From SELP01 sp035969385 (GTDB lineage Bacteria; Pseudomonadota; Alphaproteobacteria; Rhodobacterales; Rhodobacteraceae): 64,000 nucleotides of DNA. Positions 45,976 through 54,865 of this stretch are shown in pieces. How positions within the stretch are numbered: the first letter of the stretch is position 1; every line of letters begins with the position of its first letter. Below the pieces are notes generated by a model that searched no databases, was not told where the DNA came from, and saw only the letters and a list, made by a program, of their open reading frames with translations. Both the position numbers and the translations under genes were made by a program. The stretch covers positions 1 to 64,000 of the forward strand of contig NZ_JAYKKJ010000009.1 of NCBI RefSeq assembly GCF_035969385.1, in the 5' to 3' direction.

Positions 45976-46902
45976 ATGAACCACTTCCTTGATATCAACA
46001 AGACGAGCCAATCCGACCTGCGGGCGATGATCGACAATGCCCGCGCGATGAAGGACAGCCGCAACGGGCGGCCCAAGGGCACGCCGGACGACGATCAGCC
46101 GCTGGCCGGGCATATGGTCGCCCTGATCTTTGAAAAACCCTCGACCCGGACCCGCGTCAGCTTTGACGTGGGCGTGCGGCAGATGGGCGGGCAGACGATG
46201 GTCCTGTCCGGGGCCGACATGCAGCTTGGCCATGGCGAAACCATCGCCGACACGGCCCGCGTCCTGTCGCGCTATGTCGACCTGATCATGATCCGGACAT
46301 TCGAAGAGCAGACCCTGCTGGAAATGGCGGAATATGCCAGCGTGCCGGTGATCAACGGGCTGACGGACCGGACCCACCCCTGTCAGATCATGGCCGATAT
46401 CCTGACCTTCGAGGAACACCGCGGCCCGATTGCCGGGAAAAAGGTCGTCTGGTCCGGCGACGGCAACAACGTCTGCGCCAGCTTCATCCATGCGGCCGGG
46501 CAATTCGGGTTCGACCTGACCTTTACCGGGCCGGAAACGCTGGACCCCGAAAAACTCTTCGTGGAAGAGGCGCGCGCCAAGGGCGTGAACATCAACATCG
46601 AACGCGACCCGATGAAGGCCGTGGACGGGGCGGACCTTGTGGTCACCGACACATGGGTCAGCATGCACGATCCGCAGTCGGCCCGGGAACGGCGGCACAA
46701 CCAGCTGCGCGGCTATCAGGTCAACGCGGCGCTGATGGACCGGGCCAAGCCCGACGCGCTGTTCATGCACTGCCTGCCTGCGCACCGCGACGACGAGGCC
46801 ACGTCCGAGGTCATGGACGGCCCGCATTCAGTGATCTTCGACGAGGCGGAAAATCGGCTGCACGCGCAAAAGGCCATCATGCGCTGGTGTCTCGGGGCCT
46901 GA
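45976..46902 (+). CDS. argF: Ornithine carbamoyltransferase ArgF
   Basis: Makes citrulline from ornithine and carbamoyl phosphate. The carbamoyl-phosphate motif STRTR is near 56-60, HPCQ near 133-136, and the ornithine-binding HCLPAHR near 267-273. 308 residues, full length. The ribosome site is AGAAAGAGACGACAG. It forms a two-gene operon with argD and ends in a repeat-rich intergenic region facing the cupin gene. Confidence 0.95.
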   Translation: MNHFLDINKTSQSDLRAMIDNARAMKDSRNGRPKGTPDDDQPLAGHMVALIFEKPSTRTRVSFDVGVRQMGGQTMVLSGADMQLGHGETIADTARVLSRYVDLIMIRTFEEQTLLEMAEYASVPVINGLTDRTHPCQIMADILTFEEHRGPIAGKKVVWSGDGNNVCASFIHAAGQFGFDLTFTGPETLDPEKLFVEEARAKGVNINIERDPMKAVDGADLVVTDTWVSMHDPQSARERRHNQLRGYQVNAALMDRAKPDALFMHCLPAHRDDEATSEVMDGPHSVIFDEAENRLHAQKAIMRWCLGA

Positions 46903-46909
46903 CGGAGAG

Positions 46910-46931
46910 GGTGGGTTAAAACCCACCTTAC
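46910..46931. repeat. REP-like palindrome, copy A
   Basis: GGTGGGTT-aa-AACCCACC followed by ttac, just behind argF. Related to copies at 47076, 51854 and 51897. Confidence 0.85.
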
Positions 46932-46962
46932 CCGGAGGCGCTTCGCCCCCCGGACCCCCAGA

Positions 46963-47029
46963 GGATATTTCTAACCCCAAGAAGAATGGACGCTGACTCC
47001 AGTCCCCTTCTTTGGGTTAATAAATATCC
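46963..47029. repeat. Long imperfect inverted repeat between convergent genes
   Basis: Arms 46963-46984 (ggatatttctaaccccaag...) and 47007-47029 are nearly complementary around a 22-nt centre. It lies between copies A and B, giving a nested palindromic block that could end transcription from both sides. A further small hairpin gaggggc/gcccctc is at 47055-47071. Confidence 0.75.
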
Positions 47030-47075
47030 CGGGGTGAATGGCCCGGTAGGGCCAGAGGGGCAGCGCCCCTCAAAC

Positions 47076-47097
47076 GTAAGGTGGGTTTCAACCCACC
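47076..47097. repeat. REP-like palindrome, copy B
   Basis: gtaa then GGTGGGTT-tc-AACCCACC, directly behind the stop of the cupin gene (minus strand). Its gtaa end faces the ttac end of copy A. Confidence 0.85.
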
Positions 47098-47102
47098 ACC
47101 CC

Positions 47103-48203
47103 CTAGTCCAGAATGTCGGTCCGGAAATTCCCGGGCAGGCTTGCTTCCAGCAGTTCCAGATCGGCGGAGCACCCGACATAACGGGTGGCAAGACCCGGCG
47201 GGATCACAAAGGCATCTCCGGCCTCAACCGGGTGGTCGGGCTGGCCCTCGGCCTGCAGGACCATCGACCCCTCCATCACGAAGGTGAAATGGATGTCGCT
47301 GTCGTGGGTGGTGCGGGGCGGGGGTGCGCTGCCATCGAAGCGGGCGACCTGAATATTGGCGACGCCTTTGGTGCCCGCCGAAATCCCCGTATCGCGACAG
47401 GTGAAACCGGGAATGCGGAACGGCTGCCAGCGGGCCCTGTCCTTGACATGGTGGACGAATTTCTGGCCCTGCCATTCCCGGTCCGGGTCGCCCTTGCCGT
47501 TGGGGAGGGTGAAATCGTGATCGATGGTGGTGATATGTTCGGCGGGAACGCCCAGTTCGATCACCTCGATCGCGTCGGAGGCTTCGCAGACCCGGTGCCG
47601 GATTTCCGGCGGCTGGATCACGCAATCCCCTGCGTGCAGCCGGATCATATCCCCCTGATCTTCATAGAGGACATCGACCCAGCCCTTGTAGCAGAAGATC
47701 AGCTGGAACCCGACCGTGTGATAGTGAACCATGTCTGGCACCGGGCCGCCGTCGGGAATGCGGATATGGCTGGCGATCATCGCACCGCCCAGCCGCGATG
47801 GGATCAGGTCGCGGTAATGCATTCCCGCCCGGCCAATCACCCACGGCGCCCCATCGCGCAGCTGACGCACGCCGAATTCATGCTCCGTGGGCGGTTGGAC
47901 CAGTTTCGGGCTGAGCGGCACAAGCTCGATCCTGGTGCCATTGGGGGCGGTCAGGTTCCGCGCCCCATCTGCGAAACTGTCGGGGTCATCGGTCAGGATC
48001 CGGATCTTGCCCGGCGGCACGTCGGCCCCTTTTTCGATCCGCACCCGTAGCCCGTGACCCGAGAACGACGCCACCGCCGGGTCATCGGCCGGAAAGATGT
48101 TTTCCAGCCGCATCCCCAGCACCTTGGTGAAAAAGGGCAGGTCGTCCCGCAACTCCTGCGTGGGCAAAAGCACTTCGGCGAGGATGTCAGTCGTCTTGGT
48201 CAT
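47103..48203 (-). CDS. VOC/double-cupin fusion protein
   Basis: A metal-dependent protein of 366 residues with unknown substrate. Residues 1-110 resemble a vicinal-oxygen-chelate (glyoxalase) half: EVLLPTQELRDDLPFFTKVLGM and RIELVPLSPKL. Two cupin domains follow. The first (about 140-215) has HYHTVGFQLIFCYKGWVDVLYED, then HAGDCVIQPPEIRH; the second (about 275-355) has TTHDSDIHFTFVMEGSM, then EAGDAFVIPPG. His and Glu/Gln positions fit metal binding. It may be a dioxygenase or a sugar/aromatic isomerase. Single gene; its 3' end meets the argF repeats. Confidence 0.75.
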   Translation of the reverse strand: MTKTTDILAEVLLPTQELRDDLPFFTKVLGMRLENIFPADDPAVASFSGHGLRVRIEKGADVPPGKIRILTDDPDSFADGARNLTAPNGTRIELVPLSPKLVQPPTEHEFGVRQLRDGAPWVIGRAGMHYRDLIPSRLGGAMIASHIRIPDGGPVPDMVHYHTVGFQLIFCYKGWVDVLYEDQGDMIRLHAGDCVIQPPEIRHRVCEASDAIEVIELGVPAEHITTIDHDFTLPNGKGDPDREWQGQKFVHHVKDRARWQPFRIPGFTCRDTGISAGTKGVANIQVARFDGSAPPPRTTHDSDIHFTFVMEGSMVLQAEGQPDHPVEAGDAFVIPPGLATRYVGCSADLELLEASLPGNFRTDILD

Positions 48204-48273
48204 CGCGGCCCCCCGGGGTTGGTCAAGGCCATTCCTGCAGGAAAACCGGTCCTTCGCAACCCTTGGTCAGGGA

Positions 48274-49755
48274 TCAGACGAACATCGCCTGAAGGCCGAG
48301 GAAAATCAGACCCGACAGAAGCGCCGCGGCGGGGACGGTAATGACCCATGCCGCGACGATGGTCATGAAATGACTGCGCCGAACCAGCTTGCGGCGGCGG
48401 CGTTCCTCTGCCGCGATCCGCTTGGCTGCGGGACGGCTGGCCGAGGTCTGGCGAATCCGCCGTTCGGCGTGCCATTCCCGGAAGAACCCGACACCGAACA
48501 CCCCGCCAACCGCGATATGGGTGGACGACACCGGCAGCCCCAGCCAACTGGCCACGATCACGGTGATCGCCGCCGACAGGGCCACGCAATAGGCGCGCAT
48601 CGGGTTCAGCTTGGTGATCTGGCTGCCGACCATCCGGATCAGTTTCGGCCCGAACAGCATCAGGCCAAAGGAAATCCCGAAGGCGCCGATGATCATAACC
48701 CAGAGCGGGATATGCACCTTGCCCGCGAATTCGCCGAACTCTTCGGCGTGGACGATTGCGGCCAGCGGGCCGACCGCGTTGGCCACATCGTTGGCCCCGT
48801 GTGCGAACGACAGAAGCGCGGCGGACAGAACCAGCGGCAGGCCAAACAGCACCTTGAGCGACTTGTTCCGGTTTTCCAGCCCCTCGGACTGCCGCCGGAT
48901 CAGCGGGGCAGAGACCACATAGATCAACGCGCCGGACACGACCCCGATCAACAGCGCAGGCCCAAGGTCGATCGAGATGATCTTCTTTAGGCCCTTGAGG
49001 GCAAGATAGGTGGCAAAGGTGCCGCCCATGATCCCGATCAGCACTGGCACCCAGCGGCGCGCGGCGGCGATCTTGTCGTCCTGATAGATGATGAAGGTCT
49101 TGATGAAGGCGAGGAACCCGGCGGCAATGGCCCCGCCCAGCACGGGCGAGATGACCCAGCTTGCGGCAATCGTGCCCATCGTGGGCCAGTTCACCGCGGC
49201 GAACCCGGCGGCGGCGATGCCCGCGCCCATGACCCCGCCCACAACCGAATGGGTGGTCGATACTGGCGCCCCGATCCAGGTGGCCAGGTTGACCCACAAT
49301 GCCGAAGAAATCAGCGCCGCCATCATCGCCCAAATGAAGATTTGGGAGTTCGATACGCTGTCCGGGTCGATGATCCCCTTCGAAATAGTGGAAACAACGT
49401 CGCCCCCGGCCAAAAGCGCGCCTGCGCTTTCGCACAGGGCGGCGATCACGATGGCCCCGCCCATGGTCAGCGCGTTCGCGCCCACCGCCGGGCCCATGTT
49501 GTTGGCCACGTCGTTGGCCCCGATGTTCAGCGCCATATAGGCCCCGAAGATCGCGGCGGCGATCACGACCCAATTGGTTGGGGACGCCCCGAACAAAAGC
49601 CCCGCCGCAAGCCCCGCAATCACCATGAAGGCCAGTGCGACCCCCAGCCCGATCATCGGGCGGGCAACATATTGGGTGGCGGATTCCAGCGTCGCGATCC
49701 GCCCAAGGTCGCGGTCGAGCGTCTTCCACTGGTTATTGGGGGTCTTTTCGGTCAT
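48274..49755 (-). CDS. pit: Low-affinity inorganic phosphate transporter Pit
   Basis: PHO4/Pit-family carrier that moves metal-phosphate with protons across the inner membrane. 493 residues with about ten membrane segments and the two inverted signature repeats GANDVANNMGPAVGA (about 79-93) and GANDVANAVGPLAAI (about 324-338). A basic stretch near 440-460 (KRIAAEERRRRKL) is cytoplasmic. A PhoB-like site lies 44-72 nt upstream. Confidence 0.93.
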   Translation of the reverse strand: MTEKTPNNQWKTLDRDLGRIATLESATQYVARPMIGLGVALAFMVIAGLAAGLLFGASPTNWVVIAAAIFGAYMALNIGANDVANNMGPAVGANALTMGGAIVIAALCESAGALLAGGDVVSTISKGIIDPDSVSNSQIFIWAMMAALISSALWVNLATWIGAPVSTTHSVVGGVMGAGIAAAGFAAVNWPTMGTIAASWVISPVLGGAIAAGFLAFIKTFIIYQDDKIAAARRWVPVLIGIMGGTFATYLALKGLKKIISIDLGPALLIGVVSGALIYVVSAPLIRRQSEGLENRNKSLKVLFGLPLVLSAALLSFAHGANDVANAVGPLAAIVHAEEFGEFAGKVHIPLWVMIIGAFGISFGLMLFGPKLIRMVGSQITKLNPMRAYCVALSAAITVIVASWLGLPVSSTHIAVGGVFGVGFFREWHAERRIRQTSASRPAAKRIAAEERRRRKLVRRSHFMTIVAAWVITVPAAALLSGLIFLGLQAMFV

Positions 49756-49798
49756 CGCGTCCTCGATTCCGGTTGCCCGCAGGGCAAGGGTTCGGCGA

Positions 49799-49827
49799 CG
49801 GTCACAAAACGTTTACGATTCCGTCAC
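49799..49827 (+). promoter_or_regulatory. PhoB-box-like triple repeat upstream of pit
   Basis: Heptamers cggtcac, cgtttac and ccgtcac are spaced by exactly 4 nt (aaaa, gatt), the 11-bp period of Pho boxes. Orientation is opposite to pit. In Sinorhizobium a pit operon is repressed through PhoB, which would fit. Confidence 0.5.
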
Positions 49828-49892
49828 ACTTCGGGGCGCGGGGTAGCTGCCCCGGCCCTCGATTTCAACGAAAACCCGATCAGGGTCGCGGA

Positions 49893-50369
49893 TTATTCTG
49901 CGAATGCGGCCAGAATGGCCTTCAGCCCCGGCTCGGCCACCATCTCGGCCGCGTCGGTCGGGGTGACCCAACGGCGCTTGCGCATCTCGCTTTCGGGGTA
50001 GTCCTTTGCGACCTCGATCGCCTCGACCTCGAACACTTCGGTGCGGCAGGGAATTTCCGACCCGCTGTCGAACCGTTTGCGACAGTCATAGGCGCCCATC
50101 GAGGTCTTGCTGGCCTTCCCGGTCTTGACCCCGGCCTCTTCCCAGGCTTCCTGAAGCGCCGCCTCGGGTGCGGTCAGCCCGTCGATGGGCCAGCCCTTGG
50201 GAAGGATCCAGCGGCCATTGGACGATGTGATCAGCAGCACCTCGCGCCCCTTTGCACCGTTGCGCCAGCACAAGGCCGCCAGCTGCAACGCCGGGGGGCG
50301 TTTCAAAAGCGGCTCAATTACCCCGGCCCAAGCCGATCGAAAAATCGATGTCATCCCGATACCTGCCAA
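49893..50369 (-). CDS. Nudix hydrolase
   Basis: A 158-residue Nudix protein close to the diphosphoinositol polyphosphate/diadenosine polyphosphate hydrolase group. The Nudix box is KGWPIDGLTAPEAALQEAWEEAGV (core QEAWEEAG near 90-97, metal ligands EE), with Gln for the usual Arg and Leu for the first Glu, as often seen in this subgroup. RWILPKGWP precedes it. The start could also be the ATG at 50354. Single gene, divergent from gnd. Confidence 0.85.
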   Translation of the reverse strand: MAGIGMTSIFRSAWAGVIEPLLKRPPALQLAALCWRNGAKGREVLLITSSNGRWILPKGWPIDGLTAPEAALQEAWEEAGVKTGKASKTSMGAYDCRKRFDSGSEIPCRTEVFEVEAIEVAKDYPESEMRKRRWVTPTDAAEMVAEPGLKAILAAFAE

Positions 50370-50443
50370 TTGTTTTTAATTGTATTCCCTATCGTATAAC
50401 AAATGCTGAACATGGTTTCAAATAACTGAATGGAGACTGGCAC

Positions 50444-51847
50444 ATGGCCCAGATCGCGACGCTTGGACTGTATGGGCTGGGGACAATGGGCAGCGCGCTG
50501 GCGCTGAACATCCTCGACAACGGGTTCGGCCTGCATGTCGCCAATCGGACCGAGACCGTGACCAGCGCCTTCCGGGCCGAGGCGGGGGCCCTTGCCGCCC
50601 GTCTGACCACGCATGCCAGTCTTGCCGACATGGCCCGCGCCATGGCCGCCCCCCGCGCGATCATCCTCATGGTCCCCGCGGGCGCACCTGTCGATGACGC
50701 GATCGAAGAGCTGTCCGCGATCCTTGAACCGGGCGACGCGATCATCGACGCGGGCAATACGGATTTCCATGACACCCGCCGCCGCACCGCCTTGGTCGAA
50801 GGGCGGGGCCTGACCTTTATCGGGATGGGCGTGTCAGGGGGCGAAGAGGGCGCGCGCAACGGCCCGTCGATCATGGTTGGCGGCACACGGGCGGCATTCG
50901 AGGGGATCAAGCCGGTGATCGACTCCATCGCGGCCAAGTTCGACGGGTCGCCCTGCGCTGATCACCTTGGCCCGGACGGGGCGGGGCATTTCGTCAAGAC
51001 CGTGCACAACGGGATCGAATACGCCGACATGCAGATGCTGGCCGAAGCCTATGGGCTGATGCGCTACGGGCAGGGCATGGCCCCGGCCGAGATCGGCGCG
51101 CGCTTCGAAGCCTGGGACAAGGGCGTGTTGAAATCCTATCTGGTCGAAATCACCGGCAAGGTGTTGCAGGCGGTGGATGGCGAGACCGGCAAGCCGGCGG
51201 TGGACGTGATCCTTGACCGGGCGGGGCAAAAGGGCACCGGGCGCTGGACCGTGATCGAGGCGCTGAAGATGGGTCAGTCCGCCAGCGCGATCGAGGCTGC
51301 CGTGGGCGCCCGCAGCTGGTCTTCTGAAAAAACGAGCCGCGTTGCTGGAGAGCCGATCCTGTCGCTGCCGCGCGAGGCGGTGGATCTGCCCGCCTCGGAC
51401 TACGAATCCGCGCTGCTGGCGGGCCGGATCATTGCCTATGCGCAGGGGTTCCGCATCCTTGCCACCGCCTCGGCGGATTATGACTGGGGTCTCGATTTCG
51501 CCCGCATCGCCGAGATATGGCGGGCAGGCTGCATCATCCGCTCGGCGCTGTTGGACGATATCTCGGCCGCGTTCCGGGGGGATCTGCCCGAGGGGCAGCT
51601 GATCTTCGCGCCCAGCTTTGCCGGGATGCTGCGCGATGCGGTTCCGGCGCTGCGCCGGGTCGTTGCGGCGGCGGTCGGGGCGGGGCATCCGGTGCCCGCG
51701 CTGTCGGCCGGGCTGGCCTGGGTCGAAACCATGGGGCAGGGGCGCGGCACCACCGACCTGATTCAGGCGCAGCGGGATTTCTTCGGGATGCACGGGTTTG
51801 AACGGATCGGTGGAGAGGCGGGCAGCCACGGCCCGTGGTGGGACTGA
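50444..51847 (+). CDS. gnd: 6-phosphogluconate dehydrogenase (decarboxylating)
   Basis: Oxidises 6-phosphogluconate to ribulose 5-phosphate, CO2 and NADPH (pentose phosphate pathway). The Rossmann motif GLYGLGTMGSALALN is at about 7-21; the substrate loop GMGVSGGEEGARNGPSIM near 126-143 and the catalytic HFVKTVHNGIEY near 183-194 (Lys, His, Asn) are intact. C-terminal helical domain complete, 467 residues. The ribosome site is weak (GGAGAC). Its 3' end meets the cpaA gene across two REP-like palindromes. Confidence 0.95.
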   Translation: MAQIATLGLYGLGTMGSALALNILDNGFGLHVANRTETVTSAFRAEAGALAARLTTHASLADMARAMAAPRAIILMVPAGAPVDDAIEELSAILEPGDAIIDAGNTDFHDTRRRTALVEGRGLTFIGMGVSGGEEGARNGPSIMVGGTRAAFEGIKPVIDSIAAKFDGSPCADHLGPDGAGHFVKTVHNGIEYADMQMLAEAYGLMRYGQGMAPAEIGARFEAWDKGVLKSYLVEITGKVLQAVDGETGKPAVDVILDRAGQKGTGRWTVIEALKMGQSASAIEAAVGARSWSSEKTSRVAGEPILSLPREAVDLPASDYESALLAGRIIAYAQGFRILATASADYDWGLDFARIAEIWRAGCIIRSALLDDISAAFRGDLPEGQLIFAPSFAGMLRDAVPALRRVVAAAVGAGHPVPALSAGLAWVETMGQGRGTTDLIQAQRDFFGMHGFERIGGEAGSHGPWWD

Positions 51848-51853
51848 ACCGGC

Positions 51854-51877
51854 AAGGTGGGTCAAGACCCACCTTAC
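51854..51877. repeat. REP-like palindrome, copy C
   Basis: AAGGTGGGTC-aa-GACCCACCTT, a perfect 10-bp stem followed by ac, behind gnd. Confidence 0.85.
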
Positions 51878-51896
51878 GAAATCTGCGCGCCGAAGC

Positions 51897-51918
51897 GTAA
51901 GGTGGGTTTCAACCCACC
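51897..51918. repeat. REP-like palindrome, copy D
   Basis: gtaa then GGTGGGTT-tc-AACCCACC, identical over 22 bp to copy B, just behind the cpaA stop. Confidence 0.88.
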
Positions 51919-51924
51919 ATTACC

Positions 51925-52422
51925 TTAGATGGTTCGGAAGACCGGGATCAGCAGGTAGAGGATCAGCGCCATCGCCAGCGGGAACCCCATCGGGAACCGT
52001 TTGCCGGACTCCCAGCTTTGCCAATTGGGGGCGATCCGCCGAAGCGGGCTGTGTTTCGCGATCCGGTGGGCCAGCCACCCGGCGATGAAACTTCCGGCAA
52101 GCAGGTAGAAGATCAGCGACAGGTCGGACAGGGCGACAAAGGGCGCGGCGGCGGCCAGAAACTTGGCGTCTCCGGCCCCGAATGCGCCGACCGCATTCAG
52201 GACCATCCCCACGATAAGCACCACCGCAAAATGGGTCCAGCGCCACAGCCAGACCTCAAGTGGCAGGGCCGCCAGCCCAAGCACCGCAAAACCGATGACA
52301 AGGGCATAGACTGCGACATTGGGAATCTTCATTCGCGACAGGTCGCTGTACGCGACAAACAGGCCAATCGGGATCACGGCGGGCAGAAACCACGCCGCCT
52401 GTGTCAGGGTTGGTCCGCCCAT
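51925..52422 (-). CDS. cpaA: Prepilin peptidase CpaA/TadV
   Basis: A24-type aspartic membrane protease that removes the leader of the Flp prepilins. The two catalytic aspartates are in YSDLSRMKIPN (about 25-35) and GAGDAKF (about 83-89, the GxGD motif). 165 residues with five or six membrane segments and no N-terminal methylase domain, as usual for Tad systems. Last gene of the tad cluster; its ATG lies 2 nt after the stop of the TPR gene. Confidence 0.9.
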   Translation of the reverse strand: MGGPTLTQAAWFLPAVIPIGLFVAYSDLSRMKIPNVAVYALVIGFAVLGLAALPLEVWLWRWTHFAVVLIVGMVLNAVGAFGAGDAKFLAAAAPFVALSDLSLIFYLLAGSFIAGWLAHRIAKHSPLRRIAPNWQSWESGKRFPMGFPLAMALILYLLIPVFRTI

Positions 52423-52424
52423 TC

Positions 52425-53282
52425 CTAGTTCGTCACGTTGTCTTCAAGCGCCCGCAGGCTGCGCACCGCGGCTTCGAAATGCTGCGGATGGGTGTCGATG
52501 GCTTCACGCAGCAAACCCTTGGCGATGGTGATGTCGTTCTGCTTTACCGCCGTCAGGGCGAGCGTATAGAGGAGCTGGGCACGCTCGACCTGGCTCATCG
52601 GGATGACCGGCAGGTCATACTGCCGCTGGGCGCCACGGGCCAAAACGAGGTTGTTCTTGGCGGTGAACATCTGCGGATCATGGCGCAGCGCGTCGGTGAA
52701 CAGCCGTTCGGCCCCGTCGAAATCGCCACGGGTCAGTTTCGAATAGCCCCAGTTGTTCAGAACCCCGCCCGGTGTCGTCGTCAGCCCTACGGCGGTTTCA
52801 TAGAAACTGTCGGCGCGGGTCCAGTCCTCGTTGCTGTCGGCAACCATGGCCTCCAGCCGGTAACGGTCATAGGTTTCGTAGGTGGGCGGGATGGCGTTCA
52901 GCACCTCTTCGGCGCGGTCCCACTGGTTGTCCCGGATCAGGGCACCAGCCAATTCGACGCGGTCGCCGTCATTGGACTCGGCGTGGTCGACAACGGCCTT
53001 CCAGGCGACGACGCCTTCGGGCGCGCGACCGGCCCGTACCAGCGACAGGCCAAGCCCGCGCATCAGGTCGATCCGGCCCGGATCGTTGGCGCTGGCGCGC
53101 TGGAAATAGGCGACCGCCTCGTTCGGGTCGGCCACGGTCAGCATCACGTCGTTCAGGTTTGTTTCGTCGACGACGTTCACATCCTGCATAGCACGGGCCA
53201 CGGCCGCATCGCCCGATTGTTCACAGGCGGACAGGGTGACGACGCCCAGCATCGACAGGGTAAGAAATACGGAATGGCGCAT
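52425..53282 (-). CDS. TPR lipoprotein of the tad locus
   Basis: A 285-residue protein with a lipoprotein signal (VVTLSAC, Cys20) and TPR repeats (EAVAYFQRASANDPGRIDLMRGLGLSLVRAG near 55-85; AERLFTDALRHDPQMFTAKNNLVLARG near 200). It lies in the place of a second TadD-like assembly factor. Probably located at the outer membrane, where it helps pilus assembly. The gene is 27 nt behind tadD and the ends are tightly packed with cpaA. Confidence 0.8.
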   Translation of the reverse strand: MRHSVFLTLSMLGVVTLSACEQSGDAAVARAMQDVNVVDETNLNDVMLTVADPNEAVAYFQRASANDPGRIDLMRGLGLSLVRAGRAPEGVVAWKAVVDHAESNDGDRVELAGALIRDNQWDRAEEVLNAIPPTYETYDRYRLEAMVADSNEDWTRADSFYETAVGLTTTPGGVLNNWGYSKLTRGDFDGAERLFTDALRHDPQMFTAKNNLVLARGAQRQYDLPVIPMSQVERAQLLYTLALTAVKQNDITIAKGLLREAIDTHPQHFEAAVRSLRALEDNVTN

Positions 53283-53309
53283 TGATCTGCGTCCTTTGCT
53301 GCTCTTGCC

Positions 53310-53870
53310 TCAGGGCGCAGTCAGGATCACGTAATCGCCCGTTCCCCGCCGCACCAGTTGGAACTCTTCGTTCTCTTGCGCCGGAGAATAGCCGGGATTT
53401 TCCAACAAAGCGAGCGCCAAGCGCAGGTTGTCCCGGATTTGGTCGGAATTGCCGTTGTCCGTTGCATAGGCGCGACGGAAGACCTCTGCCGCTTCACCGA
53501 TCTGGCCCATTTCCATCAGGACCACGCCCAGATTGTTCCACGCGGCGGCAAAATCGGCGTCTTCTTCGACAGCGCGGCGCAGCAGTCGTTCGGCCTGTCC
53601 CAACCGCCCCAGCCGCAAGTTCGCGGACCCAAGTGCCGAGAGGGTATCGACGTTCAATCCCTGCTGCGCGGCGGCGCGGGTATAGGCCTTGAGCGCGAGT
53701 TCGTATTCCCCCGCCGCCATCAGCCTGTGACCGACCAGAAGCCCATCCACATCCGTCTCGCCCGCGACGCCGGGGGCATAAACCCCGTCCCCACGGTTAA
53801 GGCCGCCCGACGTGCAGGCGGCCAGCGCGGCACAGGCGGCCGCGGCAAGAACCAGCGATGGAAAACGCAT
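53310..53870 (-). CDS. tadD: TadD-like TPR lipoprotein
   Basis: A 186-residue lipoprotein (ALAAC near 14-18) with TPR repeats (LKAYTRAAAQQGLNVDTLSALGSANLRLGRL; AAAWNNLGVVLMEMGQIGEAAEVFRRAY). TadD is needed for secretin assembly of Flp pili. It follows tadC by 10 nt. Two TPR lipoprotein genes in a row are common in Rhodobacterales tad loci; which one is the true TadD is not certain. Confidence 0.8.
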   Translation of the reverse strand: MRFPSLVLAAAACAALAACTSGGLNRGDGVYAPGVAGETDVDGLLVGHRLMAAGEYELALKAYTRAAAQQGLNVDTLSALGSANLRLGRLGQAERLLRRAVEEDADFAAAWNNLGVVLMEMGQIGEAAEVFRRAYATDNGNSDQIRDNLRLALALLENPGYSPAQENEEFQLVRRGTGDYVILTAP

Positions 53871-53880
53871 GAGACTGCTC

Positions 53881-54858
53881 TTAGAAGTTCGCGTTGCTCA
53901 GCGTATCATAGATATCATAGACCGAGGGGCCAATCAGAATGATGAGAAGTGGCGGAACCGTGAGCATCATGGTGGCCAGCGTCATCTTGGTGGGCAGGGT
54001 GTTGGCCTTTTCTTCGGCCCGCATCACCCGCTTGTCCCGCATTTCCGACGAATAGACCCGCAGCGCCTCGGCGATGGATGTCCCGAACTGCTGCGACTGG
54101 ATCAGCACGGTCACAAAGGATGTCACATCCGGCACACCGCAGCGTTCCTGCATGTCCCGCAGAACCTGCGTCTTGTCCTTACCGGCCTTCATTTCATAGC
54201 TGACCATCTCAAACTCGTCGGCCAGTGCCGGGAACCCCGACCGCATTTCGCGGGCCACCCGAATGATCGACTGGTCCAGCGACTGACCGGCCTCGACGCA
54301 GACAAGCATCATGTCAAGGCTGTCGGGGAAGCCGTTTTCGATTTCCTTCTGGCGTTCACCCTGACGCCGGGTGACCCAATACTTCGGCAGCATATAGCCC
54401 GCCGCGCCGGGGATCAGGATCGACAGGATGGTGGCCTGAGTGGACGGTTCCCCGGTTGAGGATTTGAGGATGGCATAGCCAACACCGACCAGAAGAAGCA
54501 CAATCCCCAACGCGAACTGGGAAAAGTGGTAAAGCCGGACTGCGTTCTTGGACCGGTAGCCCGCCTGCAAGAGCTTCAGCTTGACGGCCGAATATTCCTC
54601 TTCGTCCTGCGGTTCGAGGAAGTTGGAGTATTTTTCGAGCTTGTCCTTGCCCGACGCTGTCCGCAGCTTGGCCGAGGTCGGCGTGGCCTGAGCCTGAATG
54701 CCAGCACGCAACTTGTCGAGCGGATCTTCCTCTTTTTTCAAGAGGACAGGCAGGGTCACGAGGACCATGACGACACCAAGGAACCCCAGCGCCAGAAGCG
54801 GGCCAAAGGGTCCCAACATGTCCGTCAGCATGGTATTGATCTGGTTCAGAATATCCAT
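53881..54858 (-). CDS. tadC: Tad inner-membrane platform protein TadC
   Basis: GspF-type platform protein that works with TadB and TadA to add pilin. 325 residues; N-terminal membrane segment (12-40), then two paired segments near 125-160, a cytoplasmic GspF domain (FPDSLDMMLVCVEAGQSLDQSI near 180-201) and C-terminal membrane helices. It is 7 nt behind tadB. Confidence 0.93.
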   Translation of the reverse strand: MDILNQINTMLTDMLGPFGPLLALGFLGVVMVLVTLPVLLKKEEDPLDKLRAGIQAQATPTSAKLRTASGKDKLEKYSNFLEPQDEEEYSAVKLKLLQAGYRSKNAVRLYHFSQFALGIVLLLVGVGYAILKSSTGEPSTQATILSILIPGAAGYMLPKYWVTRRQGERQKEIENGFPDSLDMMLVCVEAGQSLDQSIIRVAREMRSGFPALADEFEMVSYEMKAGKDKTQVLRDMQERCGVPDVTSFVTVLIQSQQFGTSIAEALRVYSSEMRDKRVMRAEEKANTLPTKMTLATMMLTVPPLLIILIGPSVYDIYDTLSNANF

Positions 54859-54865
54859 GTCCGCC

